Notes under the pieces: generated by a model
What the model saw: the letters and a program-made list of their open reading frames with translations, nothing else
Told to the model about the DNA's origin: nothing
The model's database searches: none
Translations under genes and position numbers: made by a program
Origin: Prevotellaceae bacterium
Lineage (GTDB): Bacteria > Bacteroidota > Bacteroidia > Bacteroidales > UBA932
NCBI GenBank assembly: GCA_031263585.1
Contig: JAISFN010000129.1
Location: 1-64,000, forward strand
Direction of reading: 5' to 3'
DNA length: 64,000 bases
Shown here: one piece after another, positions 37,653 through 45,464 of the stretch
How positions within the stretch are numbered: position 1 is the first letter of the stretch
How the letters are laid out: every line of letters begins with the position of its first letter

Positions 37653-38426
37653 TTATTGTAAATAATCTTTAATATCTCCTAACGGATATTCGGGGAACAT
37701 ATGTTCTTCCATCCATTTATTGGCATCAACTGGAGTCATTTTCCAGCCTGAGTTGCAAGTGGAAACAATCTCGATAAACGATAGGCCTTTGCATTGCTCC
37801 TGCCCCCTAAAGGCTTTTGCAATAGCACGCTTGGCTTTGCGTGCGGCGACGGGAGTTTGTACCGACTGGCGGGTTACATAACATACACCCGGCAACATGG
37901 CTATCATATCGGCGATTTTCAACGGGAAACCCATTGTCGAAGTATCGCGTCCGTAAGGCGATGTTGATGTTTTCATACCCGGCAAGGTGGTGGGAGCCAT
38001 CTGGCCGCCGGTCATACCATAAATACCGTTGTTTATAAAAATTACTGTTATGTTTTCACCGCGGCTGCATGCATGTATAATTTCGGCCGTACCAATCGAC
38101 GCCAAATCGCCGTCGCCCTGGTAGGTAAATACATATTTATTGGGGTACAAACGCTTGGTAGCAGTAGCCAATGCCGGAGCGCGTCCATGAGCCGCTTGCT
38201 GCCAGTCGATTTCAAGGTAATTATAGGCCAAAACAGCACAACCTACCGGCGATACACCGATAACTTTATCCTGAATACCCATTTCGTCAATTATTTCGGC
38301 AATCAATTTATGAACGGTTCCATGGCTGCAACCCGGACAATAGTGCATTGCATTGTCGGTAAGTACCGAAGTTTTTTGATAAACCAGATTTTCCGGCTTA
38401 ATTATATCTTTTATATCCATAATCAT
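37653..38426 (-). CDS. korB: 2-oxoacid:ferredoxin oxidoreductase beta subunit
   Basis: The 257-residue protein binds thiamine diphosphate: GDGDLASIGTAEIIHACSRG (about 109-128) with NNGIYGMTGGQMAPTT (about 137-152) is the ThDP/Mg motif, and HYCPGCSHG (28-36) carries Cys residues typical of the family. With KorA it decarboxylates 2-oxoglutarate to succinyl-CoA and reduces ferredoxin. Its ATG overlaps the korA stop (ATGA), so translation is coupled. An MIM start leaves a two-codon ambiguity. Confidence 0.94.
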   Translation of the reverse strand: MIMDIKDIIKPENLVYQKTSVLTDNAMHYCPGCSHGTVHKLIAEIIDEMGIQDKVIGVSPVGCAVLAYNYLEIDWQQAAHGRAPALATATKRLYPNKYVFTYQGDGDLASIGTAEIIHACSRGENITVIFINNGIYGMTGGQMAPTTLPGMKTSTSPYGRDTSTMGFPLKIADMIAMLPGVCYVTRQSVQTPVAARKAKRAIAKAFRGQEQCKGLSFIEIVSTCNSGWKMTPVDANKWMEEHMFPEYPLGDIKDYLQ

Positions 38427-39508
38427 TTCTTAACTAATTTTGTTTTAATAGCTTCAAGCACTTCTTCGGGCGAAGGAATCATACCTCCCGCACGACCGTA
38501 AAATTCAACAGGCACTTTACCTTCAACTGCCAAGCGAACATCTTCAATCATTTGTCCGGCACTCATTTCCACTGTCAAAATACCTTTTAAATGAGGTAAT
38601 AAGGCTTGTATTTGAGCTGTAGGGTAAGGATACAACGTAATAGGGCGCAACAGTCCTACCTTAATACCTTCTTCATGAGCCAATTCCATAGCTTTTTGGC
38701 TGACGCGTGCCGACGAACCGTAAGCAACAATCAGGTATTCGGCGTCATCGCAAAGTGTTTGTTCAACACGTACTTCATTCTTTTCGATTTCCCTATATTT
38801 TGCTTGCAATTTCTGGTTAAATTTTTCCTGACGTGCCGCATCCAAATCCAACGATGTAATAAGGTTGTAGTTACGGTCGGCATCTTTACCGGTTGTAGCC
38901 CAACTGCCGTGTAATTTCTTAATTTCTTCGTCGGTCCAGCGGGGCTTCATTGGGCTAAGTTCCACTTTTTCCATCATTTGCCCGATAATACCGTCGGAAA
39001 GAATCATAACCGGGTTACGGTATTTAAAGGCTAACTCAAAGCCCATGTCAACAAAATCATTCATTTCCTGAACTGATGCCGGAGCCAGTACAATCATTTT
39101 GTAATCGCCATGTCCGCCACCTTTTACAGCCTGGAAATAATCGGATTGCGAAGGTTGAATAGTTCCCAGCCCAGGGCCTCCGCGTACAACGTTTACAAGA
39201 AGGCAGGGCAACTCGGCTCCTGCTATGTACGATATACCTTCGCACATCAGGCTCACACCGGGACTCGACGATGAAGTCATTACTTTTTTTCCGCAAGCGC
39301 CACCGCCGTATACCATGTTAATCGAAGCCGTTTCGCTTTCGGCCTGTAATACCACCATGCCGGTTTCGTCCCATGGACGCATCTCGGTTAATGTCTCCAA
39401 AATTTCCGACTGCGGAGTGATCGGATACCCAAAGTAACCGTCGCATCCGCAACGTATTGCCGCTACCGCAATTGCTTCGTTTCCTTTCATTAATATTTTT
39501 TCAGCCAT
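38423..39508 (-). CDS. korA: 2-oxoacid:ferredoxin oxidoreductase alpha subunit
   Basis: From the ATG at 39508 the protein has 361 residues (MAEKILMKGNEAIA); the track start at 39568 lies 20 codons upstream in non-conserved sequence. CDGYFGYPITPQSEILE (about 22-38) is the substrate-binding YPITP motif. MTSSSSPGVSLMCEGISYI and LVNVVRGGPGLGTIQPSQSDYFQ follow. It is the KorA pyrimidine-binding/transketolase-like subunit. Its last codon overlaps the korB start. It provides reduced ferredoxin and succinyl-CoA, or runs in reverse for carboxylation. Confidence 0.94.
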   Translation of the reverse strand: MAEKILMKGNEAIAVAAIRCGCDGYFGYPITPQSEILETLTEMRPWDETGMVVLQAESETASINMVYGGGACGKKVMTSSSSPGVSLMCEGISYIAGAELPCLLVNVVRGGPGLGTIQPSQSDYFQAVKGGGHGDYKMIVLAPASVQEMNDFVDMGFELAFKYRNPVMILSDGIIGQMMEKVELSPMKPRWTDEEIKKLHGSWATTGKDADRNYNLITSLDLDAARQEKFNQKLQAKYREIEKNEVRVEQTLCDDAEYLIVAYGSSARVSQKAMELAHEEGIKVGLLRPITLYPYPTAQIQALLPHLKGILTVEMSAGQMIEDVRLAVEGKVPVEFYGRAGGMIPSPEEVLEAIKTKLVKK

Positions 39509-39631
39509 TATCTTTTTTATTTTGTTATTTATTAAAATGCTAGATTCAAGATTCTGAAAACCCGGCACAAAATGAAAATGCTCGTTAAAGCCGGCATTCC
39601 GATTCTCGTTACGTAAATTCTTTATACTTAC

Positions 39632-39853
39632 TTATACTCTAACCCTGTAAACGGTAATAACCGTATCGGGGCAAACTACCGCACAATTGGTACAGCCTGT
39701 GCACGTATCGGGGTTTGCCATGTATGAGTAGTTATACCCTTTGCCGTTTACCTCTTTATGTAACGCCAAGGTTTCGGTAGGGCAATTGGCAACACAAACG
39801 CCACAGCCTTTGCATTTTTCAATATCCACTACTATTGCTCCTTTCATTGCCAT
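39632..39853 (-). CDS. korD: 4Fe-4S ferredoxin subunit of the oxoacid oxidoreductase
   Basis: The 73-residue protein has two [4Fe-4S] motifs: CKGCGVCVANCP (14-25) and CTGCTNCAVVCP (about 51-62). It is the delta subunit that passes electrons from the catalytic ThDP site to external ferredoxin. It is the first kor gene, 123 bases before korA. An MAM start makes the exact Met uncertain by two codons. Confidence 0.93.
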   Translation of the reverse strand: MAMKGAIVVDIEKCKGCGVCVANCPTETLALHKEVNGKGYNYSYMANPDTCTGCTNCAVVCPDTVITVYRVRV

Positions 39854-39952
39854 AATCTTATTCCTTTTTTAATTATTGTTTTTATGTTGTGAATCGTTAA
39901 TTGCTAAGTGTTAATGGTTATTTATTGATTTGCAAATCGGCACATTAATTCA

Positions 39953-41266
39953 TTACGAAGTATGGTGCTGGTGAAATAATTTCAGCCGTTCCTCAAGCGC
40001 AGACATCTGATCCATTCGTATTAACGATGTACATGCCCGTAAACCCTGGGTACAATCGCTGCCAGTTGTACCCAAACTGATTGCCGAAATACCGTAATAC
40101 AACAATTCGGATAACAGCTCTTCGCCATCCAAACCGGGGTAAGCTACTGTAAAGTAAAAACCGTCGGCAAGCGGCCTGCCCTCATCATTATCATAAACAA
40201 TGTAAAAACCGTTATCGGTAAACAGTTTTTTCATTATCTGGGCTTTTTCACCGTATATCTTAATATGCTCGATAAAATTATATGTCCCGTCGTTAGCGGC
40301 TTTTAGCATTGCGGCAAAACCGTACTGCACCGAGTGCGTAACCCCCGACGACAAGGCATACAACGCACCGAATATCATTGTGCGCGAAAACTCATCGAAC
40401 ATAAAGTTACGTTTTAAAGCAGGGAAACGGCGCTTACCCAGTTTTTCGGAATAGGCCACAAACCCGATGCGTTGCCCGGCATAACTGAACGCTTTTGACG
40501 ACGATATCAGCAATACAAAATTATCGGTATAATTTGCTACGCTCGGTTGGTAAGGCGGCTGCCCTGACGTAGATATGTCAGTGCGGAAATCCATTCCAAA
40601 ATAAGCCAGATCCTCAATGGCAATTACATCATATTTATCGGCCAGTTCGGCTATAATTTTCAATTCTTTTTCGGTAAAGCTGATCCACGACGGGTTGTTG
40701 GGATTAGAGTAAATAATGGAAGCGATATCACCCTTTAACAGGTAAGTTTCGAGCTTATCACGCAACTTTTCGCCACGGTAATTAAATACGTCGAACGTTT
40801 CGTATTTAAGCCCGAGCGTCTGCATCTGTGTTTTTTGCACCGGAAACCCGGGATCGATAAATAACGACACGTCCCTACCCTCGTGGCAACGGGTTGTAAC
40901 CAAAAACGCAGCCATGCCTCCCTGCATTGAGCCTACTGACGGAACGCAGCACGATGCGGGCACATCAACGCCTATAAAGTTTTTAACAAACCGTGGCATT
41001 TCAACTTTTAACTCTGGTACACCTTCGATATTGGGATACTTAGAGGCAACCCCTCTGTGTAACGCAGCTATTTCGGCCTCGATAGCCGCCTGGGTTGGTT
41101 CGATACCGGGGACACCCATTTCCATCCGGATAAAGCTTTCGCCTGTAGCTGCTTCCAATTCATTAATCAGTTTTGTGATTTCGCGAATCGAAGCAGTCGA
41201 TACCGAAGCGATACTAAGCTCCTTACGCTTATTGTCAACAATATTTTTATTTATAAAAGACTCCAT
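39953..41266 (-). CDS. Class I/II PLP-dependent aminotransferase
   Basis: The 437-residue fold-type I aminotransferase resembles aspartate/aromatic transaminases. YSNPNNPSWISFTEKELK (about 189-206) contains the substrate/cofactor Asn, AIEDLAYFGMDF (about 224-235) the PLP-ring Asp and Tyr, and LLISSSKAFSYAGQRIGF (about 260-277) the PLP Lys in SSSKAFSYAGQR. RACTSL near the C-terminus holds the carboxylate-binding Arg. It lies 99 bases upstream of korD on the same strand. Coupling to a 2-oxoglutarate-consuming enzyme fits a transaminase, but the amino-acid substrate is not predictable. Confidence 0.88.
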   Translation of the reverse strand: MESFINKNIVDNKRKELSIASVSTASIREITKLINELEAATGESFIRMEMGVPGIEPTQAAIEAEIAALHRGVASKYPNIEGVPELKVEMPRFVKNFIGVDVPASCCVPSVGSMQGGMAAFLVTTRCHEGRDVSLFIDPGFPVQKTQMQTLGLKYETFDVFNYRGEKLRDKLETYLLKGDIASIIYSNPNNPSWISFTEKELKIIAELADKYDVIAIEDLAYFGMDFRTDISTSGQPPYQPSVANYTDNFVLLISSSKAFSYAGQRIGFVAYSEKLGKRRFPALKRNFMFDEFSRTMIFGALYALSSGVTHSVQYGFAAMLKAANDGTYNFIEHIKIYGEKAQIMKKLFTDNGFYIVYDNDEGRPLADGFYFTVAYPGLDGEELLSELLYYGISAISLGTTGSDCTQGLRACTSLIRMDQMSALEERLKLFHQHHTS

Positions 41267-41315
41267 TAAGCATATTGTAATTTGATAATTGAATATTAGG
41301 GTTTGCGTAGACTAA

Positions 41316-41407
41316 AGGGCAGTGTCATAAATCAATTGTATTGTTAAATTAAAAACGTGATAATCAGAGTATAATGACGTTGTACCAGTTTCTTTACGAC
41401 ACCACCT
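41316..41407. repeat. MITE-like 92-bp element with imperfect terminal inverted repeats
   Basis: AGGGCAGTGTCATAAA at the left pairs with TTTACGACACCACCT at the right (GTGTCATAAA versus GTGTCGTAAA after inversion). The interior is A/T-rich with no ORF. Ends of this type occur on insertion sequences. I could not find a clear target-site duplication. Confidence 0.4.
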
Positions 41408-41413
41408 GCGAAC

Positions 41414-41812
41414 TTAGTAGCCAATAAAAGCAACCCCCGAAACAAAAATTTGAAAGCAAAAATGAATAGTTGCAGCCGGATATTCCTCTTTCATACAAAG
41501 TAATATTATTAGAAATACAAAGTTAATAATACAAAGCGTCATAACCGAATATTCATAAAAGGATGACGAATTAATTAAATAAACTGCGGATAATACCAAA
41601 ATTAAAGAGCAAATAAAGCACGATAAAAAATGTAATAATCGCCTTACAGGTAATTTATTGAAAAAAAAACGATAGGGAGTATAATATATCGCAGCTATTA
41701 CCGCCAATGCAACAAATATGCTCCGGGAAAAAGACAACACAATAGCGCTAAAGTAAATACAACTTAAAACCAGCGGGATAGCCCAGTCTGCTTTATTTAA
41801 TACCTTATTCAT
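41414..41812 (-). CDS. Small four-helix membrane protein of unknown function
   Basis: The 132-residue protein has four hydrophobic segments (about 11-30, 32-46, 58-80 and 87-106), with Lys/Arg loops placing the N-terminus inside. I do not recognise a family. It begins 10 bases after the stop codon of a decayed lipoprotein-like gene (41823-42460) on the same strand and looks like the second gene of that unit. A partner or self-protection role for the lost upstream product is possible but unproven. The reading frame is intact, so it may still be made. A MITE-like repeat follows its stop. Confidence 0.55.
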   Translation of the reverse strand: MNKVLNKADWAIPLVLSCIYFSAIVLSFSRSIFVALAVIAAIYYTPYRFFFNKLPVRRLLHFLSCFICSLILVLSAVYLINSSSFYEYSVMTLCIINFVFLIILLCMKEEYPAATIHFCFQIFVSGVAFIGY

Positions 41813-41822
41813 TTTATTTAAT

Positions 41823-42460
41823 TTATAGTCCTACACATTTAGCTCCACACTCGGCTAAGCACCACAGAAAAGTGCCTGGAGCTCCAATTACCCAAGCGGC
41901 CTTAGCTACCCAATGTGCTTTATCCAACTCCACAGATTTATCGTATAGGCATTGGTCTAAGCAAGAACGTGCTTTTGTTTTTTACTTTCGTATCTGAGTA
42001 AAGCATTAAATCTTTGTGAAAAGTTAGATAATTCATACAGTTAATTTTTACAGTTTCATTGGTATTTAAATTTTGAATTTCATTGAGGTAATACTCTGTT
42101 ATAACATATTTATCTAAATTTTCATCACCCAATAATTTAAAATAACTTTTTAAAATAATATTTTCATCACTAGATAATTCTCATCCAATCCAAAATGAAT
42201 TATAATTATTAGCCAAAGCCTCAAGATTATTTTTTTTCTGCTCACTATCTTTTAATGACAAAATATTATCCAATGTTGTAAAATAATCTATATTAATAAT
42301 CGTAGTCGAATAAGAGATTTTTAAATTCTTATCAGAGTCTTTTTGCTCTATAAATTCAATTTAGTAATTCAAATCCTCTTCAAATAGATCTTGTTTTTCA
42401 GAATAAGCATTTATCAGCATAATGCTGGCACTCATTGAAAATTTAATTTAGTGTTTTCAT
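41823..42460 (-). pseudogene. Decayed lipoprotein-like gene with Cys-rich hydrophobic C-terminus
   Basis: One protein can be followed through several lesions. MKTL at 42460 shifts frame into FSMSASIMLINAYSEK, a signal-peptide-like start whose lipobox Cys appears as Tyr. Then come DLFEEDLNY, a TAA at 42361-42363, IEFIEQKDSDKNLKISYST, a TGA at 42181-42183 after NSFWIG, and the intact run seen as track ORF 41938-42132. A shift in the A-run near 41972-41983 leads to ARSCLDQCLYDKSVELDKAH and a tail WVAKAAWVIGAPGTF, LWCLAECGAKCVGL. Total about 210 residues. The sequence is markedly AT-rich relative to neighbours. The family is unknown. Confidence 0.65.
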
Positions 42461-42852
42461 ATTTATAATTTTGATTAAAAATTTAAAAATTGTAAATTGA
42501 CTTATACTCAAGTATAAGGATTCATTCCAAATTGTCGCAAAACGCCATTAACAACTCCTTGCAAACGCAGCATAGCACAATCCGGGAATTCGATGCGCCC
42601 CAATGATCGAACTGCGCAGCAGTTCAACTAGTATGGGGGGTTGCGGACTTGAACTTATTTCTTAACCCTGCACATTAATATATCAATATTAAATACTATA
42701 TGGCGTTTTTAAAAATCCGCAATCATTTTGCAACAATTTGAAGTACATCCAACAAAGATTTTTTAGTTGAAAGTCGGATAATGCGTATTGTGATATGCAA
42801 AAGGTTGCAATACGCTGTACGCATGTCGTAATACTATAAACAGTTTATCACA
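42461..42852. other. Gap with an unidentified reading-frame fragment
   Basis: On the minus strand 42508-42627 is open for 39 codons (contains RSLGRIEFPDCAMLRLQ and ends GMNPYT-stop), bounded upstream by TAG at 42628-42630. Its base composition is less AT-rich than its surroundings, suggesting the end of a displaced gene or element. The remainder up to ilvE is A/T-rich with nothing recognised. Confidence 0.3.
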
Positions 42853-43881
42853 TTACTCTACTACTTCTGTCCAGCCGAATCTATCGGATTCGGTTCCATA
42901 TTGTATGCCTTGCAAGCGGTTATATAGTTTCGTACAAACTGGTCCCGGCTCGTCGGTTCCCTTACCTATGGTGTATACTTTGCCGGTTTCACGGTCTTGT
43001 ATACTTTTGATAGGCGTAATAATAGCGGCTGTTCCGCAGGCACCGGCTTCTTCAAATTCGCTTAATTCTTCAACCGGAACGCGGCGGCGCTCAACTTTCA
43101 TACCCATATCCTCGGCCAAAGTACAAAGGCTCAAGTTTGTAATCGAGCGTAAAATAGACGTTGAATCGGGTGTTATATATGTATTGTTTTTTATACCAAA
43201 GAAATTGGCAGGACCGCACTCATCGATATATTTTTTCTCTTTTGCATCAAGGTAAAGAACTGTTTTAAAGCCCTCTTTACCTGCGCGAACCAACGACGAC
43301 AATGATGCCGCATAATTGCCTCCTACTTTAAAACGGCCTGTACCCAGCGGCGCCGCACGGTCGACATCGCGAACCAATTGAATATCCACTCCTTTAAAAC
43401 CTTGCGGGAAATACGGCCCTACAGGGGTTACAAACACAATAAGCATATACTCGTCGGCAGGGCTTACACCCACTTTTGCTCCCGAACCGATTATCAACGG
43501 ACGGATATATAAGGAAGCCCCTGTACCATAAGGCGGAATGAAACGTTGGTTTAATTTAACAGTCTCAAAAACTGCCTTTTTAAATTTATCCTTGGGTATT
43601 GCGGGCATCAATACGCCTTCGCTCGAAAAGCAAATGCGCTCCCAGTTATCCTGCCATCGGAAAACACGTACTTTACCGTCAACGCCGAGAAAAGCTTTCA
43701 TACCTTCAAAAGTTCCCTGCCCGTAATGCAAAGCCGTAGCTCCTATATGCAAAGTTATAAACGGCGACGATGATAATTCAACTTCACCCCATGCACCGTT
43801 GCTGTACAGGCAGCGAGTGTTATAATCGGTGGGTATATAACCAAAAGGCAACTTACCCCATTCTAGATTTGGTGTATCCAT
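42853..43881 (-). CDS. ilvE: Branched-chain amino acid aminotransferase
   Basis: The 342-residue fold-type IV PLP enzyme performs the last step of valine, leucine and isoleucine synthesis or the first of their breakdown. LHYGQGTFEGMKAF (about 52-65), GTGRFKVGGNYAASL (about 181-195, with the PLP Lys), DECGPANFFGIKNN (about 219-232) and TNLSLCTLAEDMG (about 250) are typical class II BCAT blocks, as is SDRFGWTEVV at the end. Length matches the family. It is monocistronic among IS remnants. A TATTTTTG box is about 76 bases upstream. Confidence 0.95.
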   Translation of the reverse strand: MDTPNLEWGKLPFGYIPTDYNTRCLYSNGAWGEVELSSSPFITLHIGATALHYGQGTFEGMKAFLGVDGKVRVFRWQDNWERICFSSEGVLMPAIPKDKFKKAVFETVKLNQRFIPPYGTGASLYIRPLIIGSGAKVGVSPADEYMLIVFVTPVGPYFPQGFKGVDIQLVRDVDRAAPLGTGRFKVGGNYAASLSSLVRAGKEGFKTVLYLDAKEKKYIDECGPANFFGIKNNTYITPDSTSILRSITNLSLCTLAEDMGMKVERRRVPVEELSEFEEAGACGTAAIITPIKSIQDRETGKVYTIGKGTDEPGPVCTKLYNRLQGIQYGTESDRFGWTEVVE

Positions 43882-44194
43882 TTTATATATAGATTTTAAT
43901 TACAAATTATGTTTCTTTTCAAATCACTAAATTACAAGTTTATTTAATTGGCTATACAAAAATAGCAATTTTTTATAAAACAAATATAACAACTTACAAT
44001 TTGACATAATAAACTAGTTTTTCAGAAATTTGGTAAGACCCACTGTAAAATCACAGAATAGCAAGTATATATTCTTAATTTTACAGGCTTAAAAAAAGGT
44101 TTTTTAATTTCGAATATAAAACCTGATAAGTACATAATAATCACCTTATATATTTTATTTTTAATAACATAAAGTCTTTAGAAACTGTTTAATT
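43882..44194. other. AT-rich gap upstream of ilvE
   Basis: CAAAAATA at 43957-43964 reads TATTTTTG on the minus strand, a candidate -7 box for ilvE. The remainder contains poly-A/T runs and no gene that I can see. Confidence 0.35.
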
Positions 44195-44620
44195 TTATTG
44201 TGAATAAATTCTATTGAACATCAAAGCGATAAAAGCCGGATATATGGTAGCTTCACTTGTAAAAACCTTATATTCGTAATCTTTAGCCAACCTGCCGGAA
44301 TTTTTCAGCCTTGAAAATGTTCTCTTCACGAACCATCGTTTGGGCAAGGTCTTAAATCCGGTTGATTCGTTTGTTCGAAAGATAATTCCCATATCCAACC
44401 CAAAGTCATTTTTGACATTTTTTCCAGTTTACCTCAGTAAGCTACGCCGAAATAAGGCTTCTTCATTCGCTCTAAACGGCTGCCCAGCGATTTGATCACC
44501 CTAAACTCGGCTTTGCCCTCATTTTCGTTTGCTCTATATATCTCAACCGCTAGCAGCAATCCATCGCTATATCTAACGATGTAACTTTTGACTCTCCTTA
44601 CTTTTTCCGCCATCCATGCC
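44195..44620 (-). pseudogene. Remnant of an IS5-family transposase
   Basis: Read on the minus strand, GMDGGK, VRRVKSYIVRYSDGLLLAVE, RANENEGKAEFRVIKSLGSR and LERMKKPYFGVAY are followed by a stop, then after a frame change FRTNESTGFKTLPKRWFVKR, TFSRLKNSGRLAKDYEY and a normal end at 44195. This is the C-terminal half of an IS5-type DDE transposase; the ERTF-type motif with the catalytic Glu is KRTF here. The N-terminal half is missing and at least two frameshifts are present, so it is dead. The right border abuts a second IS remnant on the opposite strand. Confidence 0.8.
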
Positions 44621-44790
44621 TCGACTTACAAAGAAGGTATGAATTGGCTTGAGGATAATGGATTTCAGATAGATGGTATTTGTGCGATGGACTTCGAGCT
44701 ATGTTCCTGATGCTTGCTAAATATCGGGTCCAGATGTGCCAGCTCCATCAGATTAAGATAATAGACACTTATTTGACGAGAAAAAGGGCT
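44621..44790 (+). pseudogene. Remnant of an IS256-type (zinc-binding variant) transposase
   Basis: TYKEGMNWLEDNGFQIDGI (44624 onward), a lesion, then after a frame change MLAKYRVQMCQLHQIKIIDT and YLTRK. This matches the middle of the transposases in Bacteroidota usually listed as IS256 variant/ISAon1-like (pattern DG...Y.VQMCQFHQ). Only about 55 residues survive. It is on the opposite strand and directly next to the IS5 remnant. Confidence 0.65.
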
Positions 44791-44894
44791 GTTTTTTATT
44801 TTTTATATCAATAATTTGATGTTTAAATATTTTTCATACGTTTACCATGGTGTTGCTACCTTATACCGTTTTTAATTCGTAAAAGGATATTACC

Positions 44895-44930
44895 GAAAAG
44901 GGAACTATCCGACAAGATAATTCCCTTTTC
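44895..44930 (-). terminator. Terminator of the RND efflux operon
   Basis: GAAAAGGGAACTATC / GATAATTCCCTTTTC, a 15-bp stem with one mismatch and a 6-base loop, 28 bases after the last gene of the operon. On the minus strand the stem ends in TTTTC. Confidence 0.65.
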
Positions 44931-44958
44931 CTATTATTACAACCTTTAAACTAAAAAC

Positions 44959-45252
44959 CTAATATTGATTTTCGATATTCCACACAAAAGCACGGATACC
45001 AACCTCTTCGTTTATCTGGTCAATTTGTTTCACGGCTTCAAGCAAATGAGGTACTTTATCATCCTCAACAATTGCTATCGTTGCTGAATTCATTTCTGGC
45101 CACGTATGGGTTGCCATATGAGGGTCTCCGGTTTTAGTTCCGCGCCCCATTACCATATCCCACCACGTATAACCCCGTACACCTAAATAATCAAACACAT
45201 ACTCTATGCGCTCGGTATTGGCTTGGTTAAATACAATAAAAACTGCTTTCAT
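44959..45252 (-). CDS. PG0541-family transporter-associated protein (PII-like)
   Basis: The 97-residue cytosolic protein is predicted to have the ferredoxin-like fold of PII-type regulators (alternating beta-alpha-beta; KAVFIVFNQANTERIEYVFD, then a loop GRGTKTGDPHMATHTWPEMN, then TIAIVEDDKVPHLLEAVKQID). It resembles the PG0541 family, small proteins encoded beside RND efflux genes in Porphyromonas and relatives. It is the last gene of tetR-tolC-MFP-RND here, 212 bases after the pump gene. The His-rich loop may bind a metal or nucleotide. A role in tuning the pump is inferred from gene order. Confidence 0.8.
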   Translation of the reverse strand: MKAVFIVFNQANTERIEYVFDYLGVRGYTWWDMVMGRGTKTGDPHMATHTWPEMNSATIAIVEDDKVPHLLEAVKQIDQINEEVGIRAFVWNIENQY

Positions 45253-45464
45253 ATTTTATTTACATTTATTTCATTGTTATTTCGGTTATATAATTTAAGA
45301 TTACAGATTTAAAATTTTTAAAATATTAAATATCAGCAATATTTATGTAAATATTTATTGGACTTTATATAATCAAAATCGCATAATCTTCTGTTTAGTT
45401 TAATAATATAAAGGTGCAAATACCTCATATTATTTTATAGCCACTTTAATTAACCTGCTACAAT

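Noticed and set aside
41823-42460. Stop-codon reassignment or programmed frameshifting as the explanation of the broken gene
   Set aside because: TAA and TGA are both used as in-frame stops here, while the rest of the window terminates normally at them. Two additional frame changes and a missing lipobox Cys fit decay better.
44810-44890. Additional coding remnant between IS fragment and efflux operon
   Set aside because: No frame with recognisable protein similarity; only the repeat-like stretch at 44804-44840 and the terminator.
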